From contig JACDDX010000121.1 of assembly GCA_013816685.1 (NCBI GenBank), positions 1 to 5,690 on the forward strand: a stretch of 5,690 bases of DNA. The letters are read 5' to 3'. Numbering within the stretch: position 1 is the first letter of the stretch; each line of letters opens with the position of its first letter. The notes below the pieces were generated by a model. It ran no database searches and was not told the DNA's origin. It was given only the letters and a program-made list of their open reading frames with translations. The position numbers were made by a program, and so were the translations under genes. Source of the DNA: Gemmatimonadales bacterium (GTDB lineage Bacteria > Gemmatimonadota > Gemmatimonadetes > Gemmatimonadales > GWC2-71-9). Shown here one piece after another: positions 1 to 5,048 of the stretch.

Positions 1-831
1 CTCCACGCCGGCACGCAGCACCATCAGCGGGGTCTTGAGCTCGTGGCTGGCGTCGGCGGTGAACCGGTGCAGGCTGGCGAAGCTCTGCTCCAGACGCGCC
101 AGCATGCCGTTGAGCGTCAGGGCGAGCCGCGCAATCTCGTCGCCCGATCGAGGGACGGCCAGGCGCCGGTGCAGACTGCGCCCGTCCGTGATCGCCTCGG
201 CCTCCTCGATGATGCCCTGGACCGGCCGGAGGCTGGTCCCTGCCAGCCAGTAGCCGACCAGGGCCGCGCTCGCGAGCACGATCGGGGCGATCAGCAGCAT
301 CGAGCGGAGCAGGGCCCGGGGACCGAAGGCGACATCGTTGACCGAGGTGGCGAGCAGGATGCTCCCGACCTCCGGGCCGGCGTTGCCCACCCGAAGCGCG
401 AGATAGCGGAGCGGTCCGCGGGGAAGGCCGAAGGTGATGGTACCCGACGCGCGGGCGCCCTCGGGACGCGTCAGCGGGGCGGACAGTCGCTGCAGGTCCG
501 CCGCGCTCAGCGCGCGCGCGGCCTCGGAGAGCGCGAGCAGCGTTCCCCCGGAATCGGCGACGATCACGTAATCGCGCACTGCCTCAAGGTAGGCACTGAT
601 GCCGGGGTCGAGGGCCGGTCGGGTGCCGTCGGTGGTGACGATACGGCCGAGGACGGTGTAGGACTCGCTGAGCCACCGGCGCGCGAGATCGGCCTCCAGC
701 GCCAGCCGTTCGTCCAGCTCGCGGATGCTCGACTGCCGGCGCTCGACGTACAGCGCGGAGCCGAAGGTGAGCACCGTGATGCCGAGGGCGACGGTATACC
801 AGACGGTGAGCCGGCGCCGAATGGTGGGCAT
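1..831 (-). CDS. Membrane-bound HAMP sensor histidine kinase, OmpR-partner type (3' end cut by window edge)
   Basis: Only the first 277 residues lie in the window; the frame is open to position 1. It begins with an arginine-rich N-terminus (MPTIRRRL), then a first membrane segment at about residues 11-29. An extracytoplasmic region of about 145 residues follows, then a second membrane segment at about 178-197. Next comes a HAMP linker (about 198-250, with LRPV near its start and a DEIARLALTLNGML helix) and the dimerisation/phosphoacceptor H-box FTADASHELKTPL with His263. The ATPase domain would lie beyond the edge. The architecture is that of CusS/QseC/MprB-like kinases, which autophosphorylate on His and pass phosphate to an OmpR-family regulator. 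The ATG lies 1 nt after the regulator's TGA, with AAAGG six bases upstream, so the two are probably translationally coupled. The sensor region carries no motif I recognise, so its signal is unknown. Confidence 0.93.
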   Translation of the reverse strand, partial: MPTIRRRLTVWYTVALGITVLTFGSALYVERRQSSIRELDERLALEADLARRWLSESYTVLGRIVTTDGTRPALDPGISAYLEAVRDYVIVADSGGTLLALSEAARALSAADLQRLSAPLTRPEGARASGTITFGLPRGPLRYLALRVGNAGPEVGSILLATSVNDVAFGPRALLRSMLLIAPIVLASAALVGYWLAGTSLRPVQGIIEEAEAITDGRSLHRRLAVPRSGDEIARLALTLNGMLARLEQSFASLHRFTADASHELKTPLMVLRAGVE

Positions 832-832
832 G

Positions 833-1501
833 TCAGGCCTTTACGACGTAGCCGACCCCGCGCACGGTGTGGAGCAGCTTTTGGGCGTGGCCCCCATCCA
901 CCTTCTTCCGCAGCCGGTTGATCACCACGTCCACGATGTTGGTGCCGGGATCGAAGTGATAGTCCCAGGCGTACTCGGTGATCAGGGTGCGCGACATGAC
1001 CCGGCCGGCGTGCCGCATCAGGTATTCGAGTACGGTGTATTCCTTGGGCGTGAGCTCGACGGGCGCGCCCGCACGCCGGACCTCGCGGGTACCGGTATCG
1101 AGCTCCAGGTCGGCAACGTGGAGGACCGGCTCGCGAATTTCCTTCGGGCGGCGGCCCAGCGCCTCCACCCGCGCCAGCAGTTCCTCGAAGGCGAACGGCT
1201 TAGTCACGTAGTCGTCCGCGCCCATGCGCAGCGCCTGAACCTTCCAGTCCACGGCGTCCTGCGCCGTGAGCACCAGAATCGGCGTCGGGATGCCGCGATC
1301 ACGCAGTGTCCGCAGCACCTCGAGCCCGCTCATCCCGGGCAGGCGGAGATCCAGGACGACGAGGTCGTACCGCCCGCCCGAGGCCAGCCGCAGGCCCTCC
1401 ATCCCGTCGTCCACCAGGTCCGCCTGGAACCGGTGTTCCTCCAGCCCGCGTCTGACGTACTGGCCGACGGTGCGGTCGTCCTCGATGACGAGAATCTTCA
1501 C
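833..1501 (-). CDS. OmpR/PhoB-family response regulator, CusR/MprA-like
   Basis: A 222-residue, full-length two-domain regulator. The receiver domain (about 1-118) has the acidic pocket E7-D8-D9, phosphoacceptor Asp51 (in VVLDLRLPG), the Thr79 switch (LVLTA) and Lys101 (in the TKPFAFEELLAR segment). The winged-helix DNA-binding domain (about 125-222) shows LTPKEYTVLEYL, a recognition-helix segment TNIVDVVINRLRKKVD and the C-terminal hairpin TVRGVGYVV. The overall pattern resembles heavy-metal or envelope-stress regulators such as CusR, but the effector cannot be read from sequence. The start is GTG, and the upstream kinase's TGA overlaps it as GTGA (4 nt), a typical coupling arrangement. The membrane kinase follows 1 nt downstream. 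Targets are unknown; the operon's own promoter near 4660-4715 is a candidate. Confidence 0.97.
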   Translation of the reverse strand: MKILVIEDDRTVGQYVRRGLEEHRFQADLVDDGMEGLRLASGGRYDLVVLDLRLPGMSGLEVLRTLRDRGIPTPILVLTAQDAVDWKVQALRMGADDYVTKPFAFEELLARVEALGRRPKEIREPVLHVADLELDTGTREVRRAGAPVELTPKEYTVLEYLMRHAGRVMSRTLITEYAWDYHFDPGTNIVDVVINRLRKKVDGGHAQKLLHTVRGVGYVVKA

Positions 1502-3018
1502 GATGCCCCCGGGAGGAACAGGCGGAAGATCGCGCCGCGTCCGGGTTCGCTCTCGACCTCGATCCGGCCCCGGTGTTCCTCGACGATGCCATAACAGATC
1601 GAGAGCCCCAGGCCGGTGCCCCGCCCCGCGGGTTTCGTGGTGTAGAACGGGTCGAACAGCCGCGACTGGTCCGCCAGCGCGATCCCGACGCCGTTGTCCT
1701 CGACCTCCAGCACCACCTCGCCGTCGCGGCCGGGGGATGGATAGGTGCGGACGATGACGGTCCCATCGTCCGCGACCGCGTCCGCCGCATTGAGGAGCAG
1801 TGACATCAGTACCTGCGTCAGCCGGTCGCCGCTGCCGATCGTGGCCGGTGCCGAAGCGTGGAACGACCGCTCGACGTTGATGCGCCGGAAACGGTGATGG
1901 TGCTTGAGCAGGAAGAGCGTCTCGTCCGCCAGCGCGTTCAGCGGGACGGCGGCCTTGGCGACCGGCTTGCTCCGACTGAAGTCGAGCAGCCCGTCCACGA
2001 TCCGGCCACAGCGCTGCACCTCCCGCTCGATGATCTCCAGATACTCGTCGACCTGCGCCCGGAGGCGCAGCGGAAGCTGGTCCACGTGGACCTGAATTGC
2101 CGCGCCGCAGGCGCCGATCGTGGCGAGCGGATTGTTGATCTCGTGCATCACACCCGCCGCGAGCTGGCCGACTGCACCCAGTTTTTCAGCCTGCATGATC
2201 TGTCCCTGCACCGCCCGCCACTCGGTCACGTCCTCGCCGATCGTGATCACGTGGGTGATGGTCTCGCCGTCGAGCCGCATAGGGATCTTGTTGAGCCGGT
2301 AATAGCGGGTCTTCCCCGCCTGCACGACGGCTTGCTCGCTCTGCTGGATCTCGCCGGTGCTGAAGACCCGGTCGAATTCGGCTCTGAGCTGGGCGGCCGG
2401 CTGCCGGGTCAGCACGTCGAAGACCGGACGGCCGACCACCGCGTCTCGGCGCAGTCCCTGGGTGCCGGTCTCTCGCTTCCGGTTCCAGATCACGATCCGA
2501 TACTGGCGATCGACGATATAGAGGCCGAGCGGTAGCGTATCGATGACCAGGCCGGTGAACCTCCGCTGATCTTCCATCTCGCGCGACTGGACCGCGACTT
2601 CGGACGCGAGATCGGCCGACAACTCGAGGGACGAGAGGAATGGGGCGAGCAGGTCGGCTACCGTGTCGAGCACCTCGCGCTCGGTGCCCCGATCGGGTTC
2701 GGGGACTTCGGGGTCGCTCGCGAACGCCGCCTCCAGCACCCCTAGTCCGAGCCCTTCGTGCGCCAGTGGCACCCGGATCAGGATGGCCCCGGACGAACCG
2801 GCAGCGGAGACCGGTGGGGCTGCCGAGCCGATCCGTCGGGGCGGCCGGGCGCCCGACTCGCGGAGCTCGAGCACGATGTGGTCGGCACGGAGTCCGATGT
2901 GTAGCATCCGGGTGACGGCCGTGACCGTCGTGTCAGCGTCGAATCCCCCGTTGAGCAGGCGCGCGACGGAGCGCACCAGGGCAAGCCCTCCCTCCGCGCT
3001 CAGTGGCGGCGAGGCCAC
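1498..3018 (-). CDS. Soluble GAF-PAS sensor histidine kinase (NtrB/AtoS-like core)
   Basis: Numbered from a GTG at 3018 (506 residues). The domains in order are a divergent GAF-like region (about 5-130), a PAS domain (about 155-270, with LGLYIVDRQYRIVIWNR), a HisKA H-box GVMHEINNPL with His292, and a HATPase domain. The HATPase domain has N-box Asn410 (LLLNAADA), G1 DNGVGI (441-446), F-box FDPFYTTK (455-462) and G2 GRGTGLGLS (465-473). No membrane segment is visible, so it should act in the cytosol, sensing through GAF and/or PAS. No obvious haem- or metal-binding motif or redox Cys pair stands out in the sensor part. Kinases with this core often pair with NtrC-type regulators, yet here the next gene, overlapping by 4 nt, is OmpR-type. 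The start is uncertain: a TTG at 3048 adds ten residues and overlaps the upstream gene by 49 nt instead of 19. Neither candidate has a good ribosome-binding site. Confidence 0.93.
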   Translation of the reverse strand: MASPPLSAEGGLALVRSVARLLNGGFDADTTVTAVTRMLHIGLRADHIVLELRESGARPPRRIGSAAPPVSAAGSSGAILIRVPLAHEGLGLGVLEAAFASDPEVPEPDRGTEREVLDTVADLLAPFLSSLELSADLASEVAVQSREMEDQRRFTGLVIDTLPLGLYIVDRQYRIVIWNRKRETGTQGLRRDAVVGRPVFDVLTRQPAAQLRAEFDRVFSTGEIQQSEQAVVQAGKTRYYRLNKIPMRLDGETITHVITIGEDVTEWRAVQGQIMQAEKLGAVGQLAAGVMHEINNPLATIGACGAAIQVHVDQLPLRLRAQVDEYLEIIEREVQRCGRIVDGLLDFSRSKPVAKAAVPLNALADETLFLLKHHHRFRRINVERSFHASAPATIGSGDRLTQVLMSLLLNAADAVADDGTVIVRTYPSPGRDGEVVLEVEDNGVGIALADQSRLFDPFYTTKPAGRGTGLGLSICYGIVEEHRGRIEVESEPGRGAIFRLFLPGAS

Positions 3019-3500
3019 GGGGTTGCCGCGACACTCAGGATCCGCCAATCATCGCCCGCGCGCCGCAGGACGAGGTGCTCGACCCAATCACGCTCGGTCG
3101 GGCCGCCTGCCCCGGGGACCCGTCGGCGGGTGCTCGCCCAGACGGCGGCGAGGTCGCCCTCCTGGCGCAGATCGGTGCGGACGATGCGCACGTCGTAATC
3201 CGAAGGCTCGGATCCGAGCAGCGCCCGGTTGAGGCCGGCGAGGGCGGAGTCGATCGGTACCGCCGCCAGCCCGCGCGGCACCCCCGGCGCGATGAACCCC
3301 GCGTAGCCTCCGCCGTCCCAGAAGAGGGAACGCACCCCGCTCCAGTCGCGCTCGGACAGGTGACGGGCGTACTCGTTCACGACATGCTGAATGGCGTCCT
3401 CATCGTGACGGGTGCCGGCCGGCGTATGATCTTCCAGCCGGCACCCGGCGGACAGCGCGAGGCCGGCCGCCCAGACCGCCGCAAGCGGACGAAAAGTCAT
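3000..3500 (-). CDS. NTF2/SnoaL-like domain protein, probable exported lipoprotein
   Basis: 166 residues. The N-terminus (MTFRPLAAVWAAGLALSAGC) has one Arg, a hydrophobic alanine/leucine core and a Cys at residue 20, like a lipoprotein signal peptide. The lipobox is imperfect, with Ser rather than Leu at -3, so simple secretion is possible. The mature part (about 33-166) fits the cone-shaped NTF2/SnoaL/DUF4440 fold: an opening helix (DAIQHVVNEYARHLSERDWSGVRSLF), a middle variable part, and terminal strands (DLAAVWASTRRR, WVEHLVLRRAGDDWRILSV). Such domains bind small ligands or, in some families, catalyse reactions; no catalytic residues can be assigned here. It starts 3 nt after the peroxiredoxin stop and its end overlaps the kinase gene, so it belongs to the same unit. 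An envelope accessory or ligand-binding role is inference from position only. Confidence 0.85.
   Translation of the reverse strand: MTFRPLAAVWAAGLALSAGCRLEDHTPAGTRHDEDAIQHVVNEYARHLSERDWSGVRSLFWDGGGYAGFIAPGVPRGLAAVPIDSALAGLNRALLGSEPSDYDVRIVRTDLRQEGDLAAVWASTRRRVPGAGGPTERDWVEHLVLRRAGDDWRILSVAATPWPRRH
3409..3447. repeat. 11-bp perfect inverted repeat inside the lipoprotein gene
   Basis: CGGGTGCCGGC (3409-3419) pairs exactly with GCCGGCACCCG (3437-3447) around a 17-nt loop. In the minus-strand transcript the hairpin falls just after the codon for Cys20, about 50 nt into the gene. There is no T-run after it on the minus strand, so it is not a canonical intrinsic terminator. Confidence 0.6.
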
Positions 3501-3503
3501 CGC

Positions 3504-3971
3504 TCAGGCCAGCGCTTCGATCTCGCTCAGCAGGTCGGCATTCTCACGGCGGGTGCCCGGGGTGTCCTCGCGATACGTCCAGCGCACGATCCCGTCGCTA
3601 TCGATCAGCACGTACGCTCGGCTGGAAAAGAAGAAGTCCTCCATCAGCGTGCCGTAGCGCCGGCTCACATCGCGCTTGAAGTCGCTGAGCAGATCCACCG
3701 ACAAGCGCTCCTTGGCCTTGAATTCCTTGAGCGTCGGAACCGAATCCACGCTGATCGGCAGCACGACCGTCTCCGCGACACGGAACTGCTCGTAGTCCTC
3801 CGAGAAGGAGCACATCTCCTGAGTACAGGTGCTGGTGAAGGCCAGCGGGAAGAACGCGAGCAGCACGTTCCTGCCCCGCAACGATGAGAGCGTCACGTCC
3901 GACCCCGAGGTCGACGGCAGCGTGAAGTCCGGCGCCAGCGCACCGACCGCCGGCAGACCGGCGGCCACCAC
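3504..3971 (-). CDS. Peroxiredoxin of the AhpC/TSA superfamily (AhpE/BCP-like)
   Basis: 155 residues from a GTG at 3971, close to the usual AhpE/BCP length. It reduces H2O2 or organic peroxides through a cysteine thiol. The active-site motif PLAFTSTC holds the peroxidatic Cys49, with Pro42 and Thr46 in the expected places. Cys54 lies five residues on, where BCP/PrxQ enzymes carry their resolving Cys. Arg118 (SSRAYVLIDSDG) is the likely conserved active-site Arg. There is no signal peptide, so it is cytosolic. The start is set by GAGGAAG at 3977-3983, five bases upstream; the GTG shares one base with the TAG of the superoxide dismutase gene (TAGTG). A second GTG at 3968 is possible. An in-frame upstream start at 4031 would add 20 residues lying within sod and is unlikely. 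It would remove the peroxide made by the neighbouring dismutase. The reductant is unknown. Confidence 0.95.
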   Translation of the reverse strand: MVAAGLPAVGALAPDFTLPSTSGSDVTLSSLRGRNVLLAFFPLAFTSTCTQEMCSFSEDYEQFRVAETVVLPISVDSVPTLKEFKAKERLSVDLLSDFKRDVSRRYGTLMEDFFFSSRAYVLIDSDGIVRWTYREDTPGTRRENADLLSEIEALA

Positions 3972-4594
3972 TAGCGCTTCCTCAGCTTGCCGTACCACGT
4001 GCCGACGTCGGTCCAGTTGACGACGCTCCACCAGGCGGCGAGGTAATCGGGGCGACGGTTCTGGTACTTGAGGTAGTAGGCGTGCTCCCAGACGTCCACG
4101 CCCAGGATGACGTTGGCGTCCTTCCTCATCATGAGCGGTGTGTCCTGGTTGGGCGTGCTCTCGACGGACAGCGCGCCGCCCGGATCCTCGATCAGCCAGG
4201 CCCAGCCGCTCCCGAACCGGCCGGTCGCCGCCTTGTTGATCTCCTCCTTCAGCTTGTCGACCCCACCGAATGCCTTGGTGATCGCGGTGGCGAGTTCGCC
4301 GGTCGGCTCCCTGGCCCCACCGGGCTGCATCATCTTCCAGAACAGCGTGTGGTTGTAATGTCCTCCACCGTTGTTGCGGACCGCCGTGCGCGACGCCTCC
4401 GGCACCGCATCGAGGTTCCTTAGCAGTTCCTCGATAGTTTTGCCCTGCAGGTCGGGATGCTTTTCCAGCGCCGCATTCAGGTTGGTCACGTAGGTGGCGT
4501 GATGCTTGTCGTGATGGATCCGCATCGTCTGCTCATCGATGTGCGGCTCGAGCGCGTTGTACTCGTACGGCAGCGGAGGAAGCGTGAACGTCAT
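3971..4594 (-). CDS. sodA: Superoxide dismutase, Fe/Mn family, probably Mn-type
   Basis: 207 residues, full length for the family. It converts superoxide to O2 and H2O2. The four metal ligands are visible: His27 (MRIHHDKHH), His82 (GGGHYNHTLFW), Asp167 and His171 (DVWEHAYY). Tyr35 is the conserved second-sphere Tyr. Metal type is suggested by Gly78 before HYNH and by Gln150 in NQDTPL, where Mn enzymes place the outer-sphere Gln; Fe enzymes usually supply a Gln from near the second ligand instead. Cambialistic use is not excluded. No export signal is seen, so it should be cytosolic. The ATG has a good ribosome-binding site (AGAGAGG, 4601-4607, six-base spacer). It is the first gene of the minus-strand unit and its stop overlaps the peroxiredoxin start by one base. 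Confidence 0.97.
   Translation of the reverse strand: MTFTLPPLPYEYNALEPHIDEQTMRIHHDKHHATYVTNLNAALEKHPDLQGKTIEELLRNLDAVPEASRTAVRNNGGGHYNHTLFWKMMQPGGAREPTGELATAITKAFGGVDKLKEEINKAATGRFGSGWAWLIEDPGGALSVESTPNQDTPLMMRKDANVILGVDVWEHAYYLKYQNRRPDYLAAWWSVVNWTDVGTWYGKLRKR
3977..3983 (-). promoter_or_regulatory. Ribosome-binding site deciding the peroxiredoxin start
   Basis: GAGGAAG on the minus strand lies within the last codons of the superoxide dismutase gene, five bases before the GTG at 3971. It favours 3971 over the upstream in-frame start at 4031 and over the GTG at 3968. Confidence 0.7.
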
Positions 4595-4600
4595 GACTGA

Positions 4601-4607
4601 CCTCTCT
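4601..4607 (-). promoter_or_regulatory. Ribosome-binding site of superoxide dismutase
   Basis: AGAGAGG on the minus strand sits six bases before the ATG at 4594. It is among the best ribosome-binding sites in the window and fits a highly translated first gene. Confidence 0.7.
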
Positions 4608-4659
4608 ATCGAGGAATGCGGTAGGAAGTGCGAGTGTCACGATCCGTTTTCGAGCGCCA

Positions 4660-4689
4660 AATATGCTCCCCTCTCGCCGACAGGGTCAA
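4660..4689 (-). promoter_or_regulatory. Candidate sigma70-type promoter for the sod operon
   Basis: On the minus strand, TTGACC (4689-4684) matches the -35 consensus at five of six bases and CATATT (4665-4660) matches the -10 consensus at four of six. The spacer is 18 bp. This would start transcription near 4653 and give a leader of roughly 60 nt. The -10 falls in one of the few AT-rich patches of the intergenic region. Weak points are the imperfect -10 and the unknown sigma-factor preference of the host. Confidence 0.5.
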
Positions 4690-4690
4690 C

Positions 4691-4714
4691 GCCGCGCGAT
4701 GTCGCCGCGCGATG
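4691..4714. repeat. Tandem 11-bp direct repeat beside the sod promoter
   Basis: GCCGCGCGATG occurs at 4691-4701 and again at 4704-4714, a 13-bp period. The first copy ends one base from the proposed -35 box. Two identical sites in this position could be an operator. A related 9-bp inverted match, CATCGCGCG, occurs at 4911-4919. High GC makes chance similarity more likely than usual. Confidence 0.5.
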
Positions 4715-5048
4715 CGGCCGGGCTCAACGCGAGCGCCGCGCCCGCGACGGCACACGCGGTGAGCACGACTTCGCTGCCCAAAACCGGCCCGGACGACGAG
4801 GAGAGCACCCCATCCGGTGGTGAGCACGGCGGCTGCCCTCTGGACCGCCGCCCCGGCGATCCCTGCCCGCGCATTTGCTGCAGTCGCGTGGAGCACATCT
4901 TGCACGTTTGCATCGCGCGCGCAGGAGCCTCCGGCTGCCACGCTCCGCCTATCCCGGGTAGAACGCAACCCGCACAGGACATCTGCACGATCGCTCGCCC
5001 CCAGGGCCGCGGTCCCACTCCCTACGAAGTGAAGGGATCGGAACTAAA

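Larger units (their letters stand above)
4595..5048. other. 454-bp divergent intergenic region between sod and mreB
   Basis: No convincing gene is visible. At the sod side lie the ribosome-binding site (4601-4607), a candidate promoter (4660-4689) and a tandem repeat (4691-4714). On the mreB side only a weak plus-strand promoter guess can be offered: CTGCCA at 4935-4940 and TAGAAC at 4959-4964, 18 bp apart, each matching consensus at four of six bases. Open frames on both strands here are arginine/alanine/serine-rich and resemble no family I know. One stretch (about 4686-4920, minus) looks faintly coding but changes frame near 4775. A 10-bp direct repeat GGTGAGCACG occurs at 4758 and 4819. 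Confidence 0.6.

Noticed and set aside
43..921. Long plus-strand open frame (292 residues) opposite the membrane kinase
   Set aside because: The minus strand here reads a kinase with clear membrane segments, HAMP and H-box. The plus frame is a low-complexity Arg/Gly/Ala-rich shadow typical of high-GC DNA.
725..1594. Plus-strand open frame (289 residues) across the response regulator
   Set aside because: It is antisense to a regulator with all conserved residues, spans two gene junctions and resembles no family.
1858..2535. Plus-strand open frame (225 residues) inside the soluble kinase
   Set aside because: It is antisense to the PAS and HisKA domains, whose motifs are intact on the minus strand.
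3003..3887. Plus-strand open frame (294 residues) opposite the lipoprotein and peroxiredoxin
   Set aside because: It crosses two well-supported minus-strand genes and shows no recognisable domain.
3504..4031. Extended peroxiredoxin start at 4031
   Set aside because: It would overlap sod by 61 nt and add Arg-rich residues absent from the family. A strong ribosome-binding site supports 3971.
4758..4828. 10-bp direct repeat GGTGAGCACG at 4758 and 4819
   Set aside because: It is only two copies 61 bp apart with unrelated flanks and no symmetry, so it is probably chance.
4827..4850. CGGCGG/CCGCCG inverted repeat with a 12-nt loop, considered as a terminator or small RNA
   Set aside because: A 6-bp GC-only stem without a T-run is expected by chance at this base composition.
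4686..5018. Minus-strand frame (110 residues) with two CxxC motifs, considered as a small metal-binding protein
   Set aside because: The CxxC pairs are irregular, the rest is low complexity, there is no good ribosome-binding site, and its end runs into the proposed sod promoter.
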